From contig CAVZLL010000002.1 of the NCBI GenBank assembly GCA_963776225.1, positions 62,001 through 126,000 on the forward strand: DNA of 64,000 nt. Reading direction: 5' to 3'. The notes beneath the pieces are model-generated. The model saw only the letters and a list, made by a program, of their open reading frames with translations. It made no database searches and was not told the DNA's origin. Below, piece after piece: positions 1 through 11,137 of the stretch. Source of the DNA: Bog-756 sp963776225. Lineage in GTDB: Bacteria > Actinomycetota > Acidimicrobiia > Acidimicrobiales > RAAP-2. The position numbers and the translations under genes were made by a program. The first letter of the stretch is position 1. Each line of letters opens with the position of its first letter.

Positions 1-622
1 GCTCGAGCGCCACCTCGGTCTCCGCGAAGGAGAGGACGCGTCCCGGGGGGAACATCCCGAGCAGGTAGGAGCCCATCGCCAGGACGTTGATCTCGTTGAT
101 GGTGACGAAGTGGCGCACCGACGGGGCGAGCGCGGCTGCCACCGCCCCGACCCAGGCGGCGTAGCGGTCGGGGGCATCCGGGCGGAGCCAGAGGTCCTCG
201 CCGAGCCAGGCGGGGTGGGTGAAGTGGTGGAGGGTCACCAGCGGGGTCAGACCACGCTCGTTGCACCCGTCGGCGATCGCGCAGTAGCGGTCGAGGGCGG
301 CGCGATCGACGCCGCGCGCGTCGGGGACGACCCGGGCCCATTCGACCCCGAACCGGAAGCTGTTGCACCCGAGCGCGGCGGCACGGTCGAGGGACTCCTC
401 GGGGTGGTCCCAGAAGCCGACCGCGGCTCCCGACGGCTCGACCCGGCCCACCTGCTCCCAGGCCACCCAGTTGTTCGCCGGCTGGCCGGGACCGTTGTAC
501 CCGCCCTCGACCTGGAACCCTGCGGTGGCCACACCGAACAGGAAGCCTTCCGGCAGCGGCCCGCCAGCGGTGGGCGCCGGCCGCCGCGCTCCCTGTGGGG
601 ACCCATCCGCTGAGGACACCAT
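1..622 (-). CDS. Glycoside hydrolase family 1 (beta-glucosidase-like), 5' part only
   Basis: The reverse strand reads an N-terminal GH1 barrel of about 207 residues that runs off the left edge. Visible family landmarks are FLFGVATAGFQVEG near residue 27, TLHHFTHPAWL (the first-half HxxxPxW-like strand), and TINEINV near residue 175, which holds the general acid/base Glu of the TxNEP motif. The nucleophile region lies outside the window. GH1 enzymes hydrolyse beta-glucosides or beta-galactosides by a retaining mechanism; the substrate cannot be read from this half. The start is ATG at 622, with a GTG directly after it. No signal peptide is visible, so it is probably cytoplasmic. It is divergent from the thiolase-like gene. 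Having Ile rather than Pro after the acid/base Glu is a mild deviation. Confidence 0.85.
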   Translation of the reverse strand, partial: MVSSADGSPQGARRPAPTAGGPLPEGFLFGVATAGFQVEGGYNGPGQPANNWVAWEQVGRVEPSGAAVGFWDHPEESLDRAAALGCNSFRFGVEWARVVPDARGVDRAALDRYCAIADGCNERGLTPLVTLHHFTHPAWLGEDLWLRPDAPDRYAAWVGAVAAALAPSVRHFVTINEINVLAMGSYLLGMFPPGRVLSFAETEVALE

Positions 623-742
623 CGACCCTTTCCGGTCCGCCCCGGGACATCCGGGAGCCGCTCGCTGCGGACCCGGCGGCCGCAGGAGGGCGATGCTAAC
701 TTGCCGGCCCCGGGCCTCAGCCCGGCCGCAGCGACCCGTCCG

Positions 743-2288
743 ATGCACCCGACCACCCTCCGATCCACAGATCCAGAGCGCACCCCGGTGGTGGTCGCCT
801 CGGGGCAGTCGATCGAGCGCGACGAGCTGGTCGACCCGGTCGACCTCATGCACCGGGCCTGTGAGGCGGCCCTTGCGCCCGTCCCCGCGCTCCGAGACCG
901 TGTGACCCGCCTGAGCGTGGTCGACGTGATGACCGCGACGGGGCCGGCACCGGCGACCGAGCTGGCGATGCGTCTGGGCATCGCCGACCATGCCGCACGG
1001 GAGGTCACCACGGTCGGCGGGAACTCGCCCCAGTGGCTGGTCAACCGGGCCGCCTCGGAGATCGCCGCCGGAACGCCCACGGTCACCCTCCTCGCGGGGG
1101 CGGAGGCCATCCGCTCGTCGCGGGCCCGGCGCTCGGCCGGGCTGCCCCGCTCCCTCGGCGACCCCGCGTTGGTCCCCGATCCGGTGGTCGGCGACGGTCT
1201 CCCGGGGGTCGGCGCCGCCGAGGAGGCCATCGGCCTGATGGCCCCGCTCCACGTGTACCCGCTCTTCGAGAGCGTCCTGGCGGCCAGGGCCGGGCACGAC
1301 GCCCGCCGCGCACCGCCGCACGATGGGGGCGCTCCTCGCCCCGTTCACCGAGGTGGCGGCGGTCAACCCGTTCGCCTGGTTCCCGGTCGCCCGCGGGGCC
1401 GCCGAGATCGCCACCCCCTCCGCCGACAACCGCATCGTCTGCGAGCCCTACACCAAACGGATGACCGCCTTCCTGGGCTCCGACCAGGGAGCGGCCCTCC
1501 TGGTCTGCTCGCTGGCCGAGGCCGCCCGGGCGGGGGCGGCAGACCGGGCGGTCTTCGTCTGGTCCGGGGCCGAGGCGGTGGACGTGCGGTCGGTGACCGC
1601 GCGGCCCGACCCGGGGCGCTCGCCCGCCATCGCCGCGGCGGGGACCGCCCTCTTCTCGGCGGCGTCCGAGGCGGCGGGCCGGCCGGTCGGCGTCGACGAC
1701 CTCGACCTGCTCGACGTCTACTCCTGCTTCCCCGCGGCGGTCGAGCTGGCCGCAGAGGCGCTCGGCCTGGCCACCGACGACGCCCGCGGTCTCACCGTCA
1801 CCGGGGGGCTCCCCTACTTCGGCGGCCCGGGGAACAACTACACCACCCACGCCATCGCCAGCCTCACCGACCGGCTGCGGGCGGCCGGCGACCCGCAGAC
1901 CCGCCTCGGCCTGGCCACCGGGCTCGGATGGTTCGTCACCAAGCACGCGCTCGGTCTCTACGCCACCGCGCCGCCTCCGGATGGCTACCGCCGCGGGGAC
2001 ACCTCGGCGGCCCAGGCCCGGATCGACGCCGCCGCGGTCGAGGTCGCCCTCGGGTCGGAGACCCGGTCCCGGGCCTCGGTCGTGGCCGCGACCGTGTGGC
2101 GCGACCACGACGGTGCGGCGGCCGGCGCACCTGTCCTCGCCGAGCTGCCCGACGGCCGCCGCATGGCGCTCGCCCCGGCTGACCAGGAGGTGGTGGAGGC
2201 CATGGGGGCGCTGGACGTCCCCGGGGTGGTCGGAACCGACGTGGTCGTCGAGCCCGGCCCGGCGCGCTACCGTCTGGCGGAACGCTGA
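743..2288 (+). CDS. Thiolase-like acetyl-CoA acetyltransferase family protein, one frameshift
   Basis: The first part (743 to about 1300) and the second part (about 1305-2288) are in different frames but join into one thiolase-fold protein of about 515 residues. One surplus base near 1290-1308 restores HRRTMGALLAPF, a conserved joint in this family. Other landmarks are GGNSPQWLVN at the usual nucleophile-loop position, with no Cys there, and GGLPYFGGPGNNYTTH near the C-terminus with the catalytic-type His. The family is annotated as acetyl-CoA acetyltransferase but resembles the SCP2-thiolase/OleA side, so the true reaction (condensation or thiolysis) is uncertain. I chose ATG 743, since the in-frame ATG at 701 adds only a Pro/Ala-rich lead. 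It is followed after 16 bases by an enoyl-CoA hydratase, which suggests a shared acyl-CoA pathway. Confidence 0.8.
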
Positions 2289-2304
2289 CACCAGGGGGAA
2301 CGCC

Positions 2305-3075
2305 ATGCCGGAGCTGCTCCGCGACCGCCGGGGCCACATCGAGATCCTCACCATCAACCGGCCCGAGGCCCGAAACGCGATCAACGGCGCGGTGTCACGG
2401 GCGTTCACCGCTGCGTTCGACCAGCTCGAGGAGGACCCCGACTGCTGGGTGGTCATCGTGACCGGAAGCGGTGACAAGGCGTTCAGCGCCGGGATGGACC
2501 TGAAGGCCTTCACCGCCGGCGAGGCCGGGGAGATCATGGGCACCAAGGGCGGCTTCGGCGGCATCGCCCAGCGCGACTTCCCCAAGCCGCTCATCGCCGC
2601 GGTCAACGGGTCTGCCCTGGCCGGCGGGTGCGAGATCATGCTCTCCTGCGACCTGGTGGTGGCGGTCGAGGAGGCCGTCTTCGGCATCCCCGAGGTCAAG
2701 CGCGGCCTCATCGCGGGGGCGGGCGGGCTCTTCCGGCTCCCCAAGCGGATCCCCCAGGCCGTCGCGATGGAGCTGGCCCTCACCGGCGACCCCATCGACG
2801 CGCGGCGGGCCCTCGAGATCGGGCTGATCAACCGGGTGGTCCCCCGCGCACGGCTCATGGAGGAGGCCCTCACCCTCGCCGGCACCATCGCCGAGAACGC
2901 CCCACTGGCGGTGCGGGCCTCCAAGCGGGTCATGAAGCAGGCGGGTGAGGTCCCCGACGCCGAGGGTTGGGCCATCAACAACGCGGTGGTGCCCGAGGTG
3001 TTCGGCTCGGCCGACGCGAGGGAGGGGCCGATCGCCTTCGCCGAGAAGCGCAAGCCCAACTGGACGGGCAAGTAG
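2305..3075 (+). CDS. Enoyl-CoA hydratase/isomerase (crotonase superfamily)
   Basis: The gene encodes 256 residues of a complete crotonase fold. The start is ATG 2305 behind a CAGGGGGA-type ribosome site. The oxyanion-hole regions are KAFSAGMDLKAF (residues about 58-69) and NGSALAGGCEIMLSCD (about 98-113). The segment GIPEVKRGLIAGAGG carries the Glu at the usual acid/base position. The C-terminal helix segment is AFAEKRKPNW, typical of EchA proteins. The enzyme hydrates or isomerises enoyl-CoA thioesters in the cytoplasm, probably in fatty-acid or side-chain beta-oxidation. It sits between a thiolase-like gene and a small membrane protein on the same strand. The substrate chain length cannot be inferred. 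Confidence 0.92.
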   Translation: MPELLRDRRGHIEILTINRPEARNAINGAVSRAFTAAFDQLEEDPDCWVVIVTGSGDKAFSAGMDLKAFTAGEAGEIMGTKGGFGGIAQRDFPKPLIAAVNGSALAGGCEIMLSCDLVVAVEEAVFGIPEVKRGLIAGAGGLFRLPKRIPQAVAMELALTGDPIDARRALEIGLINRVVPRARLMEEALTLAGTIAENAPLAVRASKRVMKQAGEVPDAEGWAINNAVVPEVFGSADAREGPIAFAEKRKPNWTGK

Positions 3076-3086
3076 ACGGACCCGCG

Positions 3087-3518
3087 GTGACCGACCTCGC
3101 CGGCTCGGTTCCCACCCTCGCGGGCGGGCTCGACGGCTTCCGTCTCATCCTCCACCTGCTGGCGGCCACCGTCTGGGTGGGCGGCCAGTTCACCGTGGCC
3201 GGCCTCCTCCCGACCATCCGGACCTTCGGGGAGGAGGCACCGAAGACGGTGGCCCGCGCCTTCGGGCGGCTGCTGTGGCCCGCCTACGGCGTCCTGCTGC
3301 TGACCGGGTTCTGGAACATCGGAGCCCTCCAGGTCAAGAACGCCTCGTCGACCTGGAACGCCGTGCTCGGGATCAAGATCGGGGTGGTGGTCCTCGCCGG
3401 GGTGGCGGTCTTCCTCCACCAGCGCTCGACCTCCCGGACCGGCCTGGCGGTCTGGGGTGCCGTCGGCGCGCTGTCCTCGGTCGCCGCCCTCTGCCTGGGG
3501 GTCTTCCTGGCCGGCTGA
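3087..3518 (+). CDS. Small CopD-like integral membrane protein
   Basis: A 143-residue protein with about four membrane helices. It starts at GTG 3087, 11 bases after the hydratase stop; the same frame is open further upstream but lies inside that gene. The first helix, LILHLLAATVWVGGQ, has the His and Trp-x-Gly-Gly pattern seen at the start of CopD/DUF-type copper and heme-related membrane proteins. This is followed by a conserved-looking GRLLWPAYGVLLLTGFWN helix and two more helices. It lies just ahead of tatA and the copper- and heme-containing oxidase genes, so a role in metal handling for the oxidase is possible. That is inference from location only. Confidence 0.6.
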   Translation: MTDLAGSVPTLAGGLDGFRLILHLLAATVWVGGQFTVAGLLPTIRTFGEEAPKTVARAFGRLLWPAYGVLLLTGFWNIGALQVKNASSTWNAVLGIKIGVVVLAGVAVFLHQRSTSRTGLAVWGAVGALSSVAALCLGVFLAG

Positions 3519-3604
3519 CCGGGGCCCGCGGGAGGGTGCCTTGCGCAGCGGGCCAGCCCGCACAGGTCTAACCTGGACGCAGCAGTCGAAAAGGAGACAC
3601 CGCC

Positions 3605-3904
3605 GTGCCACTCAGCCCGCCAGCAGACCTCTTCGGAGAACAGGGCATCATCGTCCTCGTCGTGATCGCGGTCGTCCTGTTCGGTTCCACCCAGATCCCC
3701 AAGCTGGCCCGATCGCTCGGGTCGGCCCAGAAGGAGTTCAAGAAGGGCCTCGACGAGGGAGGCAAGGACGACGGCACCGAGTCCGGCGCCGCCCTCGCCC
3801 AGGCAATCCCGCCGCCCGCCGTCCAGGCGCCTCCTGCGGCCCAGCCCCAGGCCGCCGCCCCGGTCCCGCCCGCAGCAGACGGTTCGGCGGGCGCCAATCC
3901 CTGA
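3605..3904 (+). CDS. tatA: Sec-independent translocase subunit TatA
   Basis: A 99-residue protein with one N-terminal membrane helix (IIVLVVIAVVLFG), the hinge FGSTQIPKLARSLG, then the amphipathic helix and a Pro/Ala-rich tail. That is the TatA/TatE architecture. TatA oligomers form the pore through which the Tat system exports folded, often cofactor-bearing proteins such as the Rieske subunit QcrA. The start is GTG 3605 with an AAGGAG ribosome site at 3591-3596. A hairpin follows directly at 3909-3930. No tatC is visible in this window, so the rest of the translocase must be encoded elsewhere. Confidence 0.92.
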   Translation: MPLSPPADLFGEQGIIVLVVIAVVLFGSTQIPKLARSLGSAQKEFKKGLDEGGKDDGTESGAALAQAIPPPAVQAPPAAQPQAAAPVPPAADGSAGANP

Positions 3905-3908
3905 ACCG

Positions 3909-3930
3909 ACGGGCGCGTTCGGGCGCCCGT
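3909..3930 (+). terminator. Stem-loop after tatA
   Basis: A perfect 8-base stem (ACGGGCGC with GCGCCCGT) and a 6-base loop start five bases after the tatA stop. A second small GGGGG/CCCC fold follows. There is no clear T tract, as is common in GC-rich actinobacteria. It probably separates tatA from ctaC. Confidence 0.55.
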
Positions 3931-4009
3931 GAACTGGGGGTTTCCCCTCCGCCTCCCCGCACGGATCTCAACTTCTAATTCTGGTGCGGTCCCCACTAGT
4001 CTGACCGCC

Positions 4010-4971
4010 GTGAACGCCTTCACAAACGGTCCTCCGCCGGTCGCGCCGGTGCACGACGGGTCCGCAACGGGGCACTCGGACCAGGCGGCGACCCGCAAGC
4101 GGCGGGGACGCCGGTGGGCGGCCGGAGTGGCCGTGGCGGCTCCGCTGGTGCTCGCCGGCTGCAACTTCTACCCCTCCTACGGGGCGAGCAAAGGGGTCAC
4201 CAAACAGGGTCAGGACACCTTCAAGCTCTACTCGGGGATGATGACCACCGGCATCATCGTCTTCGTCTTCGTCTTCCTCCTGATCATGTGGACCGTCCTC
4301 CGCTACCGGCGCCGCTCTGAGGAGATTCCCCGCCAGTTCCACGAGAACGTCCCGGTCGAGATCCTCTACACCGGGATCCCGATCATCATCGTGTTCGTCC
4401 TGTTCTTCTTCACCGTCCTCACCGAGAACAACGTCGACGCCACCGTCCCGGCCAACGCCGTCATCACCTCCGCCGGCAAACCGGTGGTCGACGTACGGGT
4501 CACCGCGTTCCAGTGGGGCTGGCGCTTCGACTACCCGGACCTCAACGTCGGGGTGGCGGGCGAAGTGACCAACGGCCCCGACGGCCACGGCCCCCAGATG
4601 GTGGTCCCGGTCGGCCAGACCGTACAGATCACCCTGGTCTCCAACGACGTCATCCACGGGTTCTACCTGCGTGACTTCAACTTCAGCCGGTACGCCCTCC
4701 CCGGCGTGGTCAACTACTTCGACTTCAACGTGGTCCACGCGGGGACCTATTTCGGGCAGTGCACCCAGATCTGCGGGCTCTATCATTCCGAGATGCTGTT
4801 CAGCGTGCGCGCGGTGAGCCCGGCCCAGTTCCGCCAGTGGGCGAGCGCCGAGGTGGCCGGCGGCCACACCCTGCAGCGCTCCGGCAACCCTGCAGTCAAC
4901 ACGCCACCCCTCGAGACCCACGTGACCCCGTCCAACGCCCTCGGCGCGCCCGGTTCGGAGAAGGCCTCGCT

Positions 4972-4975
<4 letters not shown>
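4010..4975 (+). CDS. ctaC: Cytochrome c oxidase subunit II (lipoprotein, CuA site)
   Basis: A 321-residue membrane-anchored electron-entry subunit of the aa3 oxidase. A positively charged leader ends in the lipobox LVLAGC, so the mature protein is probably a lipoprotein. Two membrane helices follow (about residues 80-100 and 120-145), then a cupredoxin domain. The CuA ligands are all present: the distal His in NDVIHGFYL and the Cys-x3-Cys-x3-His-x2-Met cluster in GQCTQICGLYHSEM. It accepts electrons from cytochrome c or the QcrC arm and passes them to heme a in CtaD. The start is GTG 4010; a longer in-frame ATG at 3929 would add non-homologous residues. The stop overlaps the ctaD start (ATGA). 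Confidence 0.96.
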
Positions 4976-6725
<1,750 letters not shown>

Positions 6726-6729
<4 letters not shown>

Positions 6730-7121
6730 GGGTCAACGGGCTGTTCCTGGCCGGCATCGGCGTGTTCTTCGGAATCATCGGCATCGTGTACTGGTTCACG
6801 AGCTACGAGGACGCCGGCTTCCTCATGCTCATGGGGTCGATGCTCCTCGGGCTCCTCCCCGGCAGCTACTACATCTGGTGGTCGCTGCACACCAAGAAGA
6901 CCCTCGACGGCGACGTCGACGACGCCACCGTCGACGAGGGCGCGGGGACCGTCGAGTCCTTCCCCGGTTCGAGCATCTGGCCGTTCCTGCTCGGAATGGC
7001 CGCCCTCTTCGCCGCGCTCACCTTCGCGTTCGGGCTCTGGCTCGCCCCGATCGCCGCAGCGCTGGGTGTCTCGGCGGTCATCGGGGCGACGGTCGAGAGC
7101 CGCCGCGGCGGCACCGTCTGA
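6726..7121 (+). CDS. ctaF: Cytochrome c oxidase subunit IV (actinobacterial CtaF type)
   Basis: A 131-residue protein with four membrane helices, two at each end of a short acidic linker (DGDVDDATVDEGAG). It starts inside the ctaD stop (ATGA overlap). Size, topology and position after ctaCD match the actinobacterial small subunit CtaF, which stabilises the bcc-aa3 supercomplex. It has no catalytic residues. It is the last gene of the rightward oxidase operon and converges on the fae-like gene 128 bases away. Confidence 0.85.
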
Positions 7122-7150
7122 GCGGACACCGGCCACGAAGGTGCTCCGCT
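7121..7150. terminator. Hairpin between convergent ctaF and fae-like gene
   Basis: AGCGGACACC pairs with GGTGCTCCGCT across a 9-base loop, with one bulged C. It begins at the last base of ctaF. It could end transcription from ctaF; its use in the other direction is unproven. There is no T run. Confidence 0.4.
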
Positions 7151-7249
7151 GAGCGACCGCTCACAGAATCGGCACGCGGCGTCGGTGCATCCCGCTCACG
7201 TGGGGAACGACGGTTGCGCCGCTTCCGTCAGGAGCGGAGCTCGCCTGCC

Positions 7250-7768
7250 TCAGAGCACCCCCGGCGGGAGGTAGTAGGCGTTGCGCGGAGCGTCCCGTAC
7301 CTCGAGCGCCTCCGCCAGGGTGGGGGCACCGCGGGCCCCCACCTCGAGCGCGTCGCGGGTGGCCCGCCGGTTGTTCTCGTAGACGAGTGCCGCGTCGAGC
7401 GCCTCCGGCGCGACCCACACCGCTGCGATGAGCAGCAGGTCGTCGACCAGCCCGGCGTCGACGATCCCGTCGACCACCGCCCAGAGCACCCCCGAGGCCA
7501 CCCCGGCCTGGGCTGGACCCCAGGTGAGGCCCGCGTGCCCCGGTCCGACCAGTGCGGACTTGTTGACGAAGAGGGTCATCGGCTTGGCCGGGACCCCCGG
7601 CCGCAGGATGGTGACGAAGGCCACATGGCCGGGCCGCGGTGTGGCCAGCGCGGTGGCCCACGCCGTCTCCACCGGACCTCCCTTCGCGCCGAGCACGGTG
7701 TTGAGGTGGGCTGCCTCCGCGCCGGAGCCGACGAAGGCCTCCCCGATCTGGGTCACGAAGTCGGCCAT
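7250..7768 (-). CDS. Formaldehyde-activating enzyme (Fae) family protein
   Basis: A 172-residue protein that aligns along its whole length with Fae. It has the N-terminal GEAFVGSGAEAAHLN, whose His is at the position of the catalytic His of methylotroph Fae. It also has GGPVETAW, KPMTLFVNK, the core WGPAQAGVA and a C-terminal ENNRRATRDA helix. Fae condenses formaldehyde with tetrahydromethanopterin in methylotrophs and archaea. Most actinobacteria lack that cofactor, so the substrate here may differ. No other pathway gene is in the window. It starts at ATG 7768, inside the 3' end of the upstream 2-oxoglutarate oxygenase gene (16-base overlap), so the two are probably co-translated. The C-terminus lacks the longer tail of methylotroph enzymes. 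Confidence 0.82.
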   Translation of the reverse strand: MADFVTQIGEAFVGSGAEAAHLNTVLGAKGGPVETAWATALATPRPGHVAFVTILRPGVPAKPMTLFVNKSALVGPGHAGLTWGPAQAGVASGVLWAVVDGIVDAGLVDDLLLIAAVWVAPEALDAALVYENNRRATRDALEVGARGAPTLAEALEVRDAPRNAYYLPPGVL

Positions 7769-8594
7769 GCCACCGGTGGGGTCTCGAAGGGAACGGTGCG
7801 GCCGTAACGGTTCTCGCGGAGCAGCTCGCTGCCCATGGTGCCGGCGACCGTGTCGTAGGCGAGCAATCCGACCAGGCGGGCACGGGGACCCCCGATCGGG
7901 CTCACCCGGTGCAGGGAGTGGCGGCCCTCGAACACCAGGAGGGTGCCCGCGGATCATCGGCAGCGTCACCACGCCCGACCGGTCACCCGCAAGGGTGGCC
8001 GCCACCGTCGTCGTACCGCTCGTCGGTCGCAGACCGGATCTTCGGGGACGACCTCGAACTCACCACCGGACTCGGCGGTCTGGATGGCGAGCGAGACCAC
8101 GAAGTCGGTCTGGTCGAAATGCCACTGCAGCTCGTCCCGCTCGCCCATCACGGCGAGGTTGAGCGCGCCGAACGGGTCGGCGTATCGGTGGATCGGTCCG
8201 CGGTCGAGCACATCCTCCACCAGCTGCCGGAGCGGCTCCCACTCGTAGAGCCGGCGGAGCGCAGACCCGTGCGGCATGAGATCGTAGGCGACGGCCCCGA
8301 CCGCGTAGCGGCCCCAGGTCAGACGTGGGTGGTCCTCGGGCAGGCTGAAGTCGGGGACCTCGAGGTAGGCCGTCCCGACCCCCTCCGAATGGAGGGCCCG
8401 CGGAGCCAGCGCCGTCGGCGTCGGCCGCCAACGACGCGATCCCCTCCGGGCCCGAGGAACCCGGCGAGCTCGACGGCTCCGGTGGCCGACAGCTGGGAGC
8501 GGGCGCCCGCCACGACCTCCCGGTAGGCGGGGGCGCCGGGATCGTCGACCGGGTACCGCCCGAGGTCGACCAGGTCCTCGGGGCGCTGCGCCAT
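7753..8594 (-). CDS. 2-oxoglutarate/Fe(II) oxygenase of the HalD/BesD-like (ArpA-like) family, several frameshifts
   Basis: Reading across about five single-base shifts (near 8455, 8405, 8043, 8010 and 7950) gives one protein of about 280 residues starting MAQRPEDLVDLGRY at 8594. Conserved pieces in order are LMPHGSALRRLYEWEP, the iron site ELQWHFDQTDF (His-x-Asp), GGEFEVVP, a KIRSATDERYDD-like segment, and the distal site FEGRHSLHRVSPI with the second iron His and the 2OG-binding Arg. This family hydroxylates or, when the Asp is Gly, halogenates free amino acids. The Asp here predicts a hydroxylase or demethylase. It follows qcrB by 87 bases and overlaps the fae-like gene. The shifts may be sequencing errors; if real, this is a pseudogene. 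Confidence 0.75.
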
Positions 8595-8681
8595 CGGCAG
8601 CGATGGTAGCCCGCGGCAGGTGGCGACCCCGAACCGCGCCGGTCCGGTCGGGCGATCCGGTCGGTCCGCCGGGAGGGTCCG

Positions 8682-10174
8682 TCAGCGGATGACCCGGCGC
8701 ACACCGGCACCGGTGGCCATCTCCGGTGGCACCAGGTCGATGTAGGTCGGGACGGGGACTGCCTCCAGCTCCTCGTGGCCGTCCCCGGGGCGGGGAGCGG
8801 ACGGGACCGTGGTGTACTCGCCGATCTCGGACCGCGACGACGATGACCGCGCGCTTCCGCTTCCCGATGCCCTCCGCCGCGCGCATCTCGTTGCAGATCT
8901 TGTAGGTCAGGAAGTAGGCGACGATCGGCGACGATCGGGACGGCGAACCGGAAGAACCAGAGCACGTCGATGAGCGGCAGCTGCAGGAAGTTGGCCATCA
9001 CGTCGGTCGACGAGGCGAAGAAGGCACCCGAGCAGAGGTGAGCAGGGCCGCGCCGGCCGCGGTCCGCTTGGGACGGTCCCGGGGCCGGTCGAGCAGGTTG
9101 TGGTAGGCGAGGTCCTTGGTCCAGTACCGGGACTCGATGAAGGGCCACACGAGCAGGATGGTGAAGATGATGCCCGGGAAGATCACCGCCGGGAGGAGGA
9201 CCTCGAACGGGATGGTGTGGCCCCAGCCGACCCACTCCCAGCTCGGCATGATCCGCAGCGCCCCGTCCAGCCACCCCATGTACCAGTCGGGCTGGACCGC
9301 GTAGGAGATCTGGTAGGGCTCGTACTGGCCGAACTGCCAGATCGGGTTGATCTGGGCGAAGCCGCCGAGCAGGAAGATCACCGCGGTGGTCATGAACAGG
9401 AACCCGGTCGTCTTGGCGATGAACGTCGGGAACATGGGCGAGCCGACCACGTTGTCCTCGGTCTGCGCCGTTGCCCGGGAACTGGGTGTGCTTCTGTTTG
9501 ACCAGGAGGCCGAGGTGCGCGGCGAGGAGCCCGATGAGGATGAGCCGGCACGATCAGGACGTGGATGACGTAGAAGCGGGGGATGATGACCCCGTTGCCC
9601 GGGTAGTTGCCTCCGAACAGGAAGAAGGCCAGGTAGGTACCCACGAGCGGGATCGACTCGATGATCGAGTAGGCGATGCGGATGCCGGTGCCCGAGACCA
9701 GGTCGTCGGGGAGCGAGTAGCCGAGGAACCCGTTGACGATGCCCAGGATGAGCATGCTGACCCCGACGATCCAGTTGAACTCCCGCGGCTTGCGGAAGGC
9801 GCCGGTGAAGAACGACCCGGGCCATGTGCACGGCGATGGCCCCGAGGAAGATGTCGGCCGCCCAGTGGTGGGCCTGGCGCATGAGCAGTCCGGATGCGGA
9901 CGTCGAAGGAGAGCCCGACCGTCGAGGCGTAGGCCTCCGACACGTGCTGGCCCCGCAGCGGGGCGTAGCTCCCGTGGTAGACGACCTCGTGGGCCGAGGG
10001 GACGAAGTAGAGGGTGAGGAAGACCCCGGTCGCCAGCAGCACCACGAAGGAGTAGAGGGCGATCTCCCCGAGCATGAACGACCAGTGGTCGGGGAAGATC
10101 TTGTCGAGGAAGGTCCGGCCGCCCTTGGCGATGCCCAGGCGGTCGTCGAGCCAGCGGAGGGTCTTGTCGATCAT
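8682..10174 (-). CDS. qcrB: Menaquinol-cytochrome c reductase cytochrome b subunit, multiple frameshifts
   Basis: Actinobacterial cytochrome b of complex III, about 497 residues when reconstructed. It starts MIDKTLRWLDDRLG at 10174. The N-terminal helix region is intact. Then come RQAHHWAADIFLGAIAVHM (heme His residues), REFNWIVGVSMLILG, the Qo-site PDWYMGWLDGALR near 9290, and the C-terminal helix MANFLQLPLIDVLWFFRF. It ends ...TGAGVRRVIR at 8682. At least six frame changes are needed (near 9893, 9815, 9545, 9478, 9045, 8925 and 8840). All segments keep perfect family likeness, so assembly indels are more likely than decay. The ATG overlaps the qcrA stop by 4 bases. Confidence 0.9.
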
Positions 10175-11137
10175 GGGCGCTCCCAGAATCCGGGGCCGAC
10201 GGCTGGTCGAACTTCCCGTTCGGCCCGGAGGTAGCCGGTCGGCGTCCACCGTGATGGGGAGCTGGGGCAGCGGGCGGGGGGCGGGGCCGAACTCGGGGAT
10301 GGCGCCCGAGCGGACGTTGAAGATCGACTGGTGGCAGGGGCAGACCAGCTGCTGGGTCTGCTCCTGGTAGAGGCCGACCGGGCAGCCGAGGTGGGTGCAG
10401 AGCTTCGAGTAGGCCACGTAGCCCTGGACGCCCCAGCTGGTCCTGCCGGGGGGTGCGATGGTCAGGGGCGGATCGTTGGGGCCGAGCTCGGCGAGGCGGA
10501 TCAGGATGACCTGGTCGGGCGAGGAGCCCTCGAAGCCCTTGGGGAAGACGGTCAGCACGCCCCCGACCTCGAGGTCGTCGACGGTGATCGCCCGCCCGTC
10601 GATGGTGACCAGCTTGAGCCCCTTGACCCAGTTGGTCGCGAACAGCGAGGTGCTGGTGACGAACGAGGACTCGGTCGGCTTGGGCCCGAGAGAGCGCAGC
10701 AGCGGGAACAGGAGGACGATGCCCATCACCGCCGACCCGGCCCCGAACAGCCCGCCCAGGACCTTGCGCCGCTTGAGCACCATGCCGCCGCGCTCGATGA
10801 CCGCCGCGGTCATCGCCTCGCGCTCGGCCTCGGTCGAGTGGAACTCGTGGCGCTCCTCGACGAAGGGCCCCTGGGGCATGAGGTACTTGCCCCAGGCGGT
10901 CACGCCGAACCCGAGGGCCAGCAGGCCGACCCCGAGGGTGACCGCCTGCCACTGGGTGCTCGCGTCGACCCAGTAGGCGACCCCGAAGCCGACGAACCCG
11001 GCGAGGCCGACGATCATGGCCACCGCCGCAACCAGCTCGGCCCGGTCGGGATGCTTCGCGTAGGGCTGGAGGTGGGGGTCGTCGAGCGCCGCCGGCGGCA
11101 GGGGCCCCTCGCCGCGCGAGCCGTTCTCGTCGGTCAT
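10171..11137 (-). CDS. qcrA: Menaquinol-cytochrome c reductase Rieske iron-sulfur subunit, one frameshift
   Basis: About 321 residues. It has the actinobacterial layout: three membrane helices in the first half, then a Rieske domain with CTHLGC and CPCHQS supplying the two Cys and two His ligands of the 2Fe-2S cluster. It transfers electrons from menaquinol to the c-type hemes of QcrC. The start is ATG 11137 (MTDENGSRG). A surplus C near 10238 throws the last 22 codons out of frame. Removing it gives an ending GYLRAE...GPGFWERP whose TGA overlaps the qcrB ATG, exactly as expected for this operon. Rieske proteins of this type are exported by the Tat system, and tatA lies nearby. Confidence 0.92.

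Noticed and set aside
1083..3611. 842-codon open frame on the reverse strand
   Set aside because: It is antisense to the thiolase-like, hydratase and CopD-like genes, which have clear families.
7753..7935. Separate small gene (60 codons) between fae-like gene and the oxygenase
   Set aside because: Its sequence FEGRHSLHRVSPI is the distal iron site of the same oxygenase, shifted out of frame.
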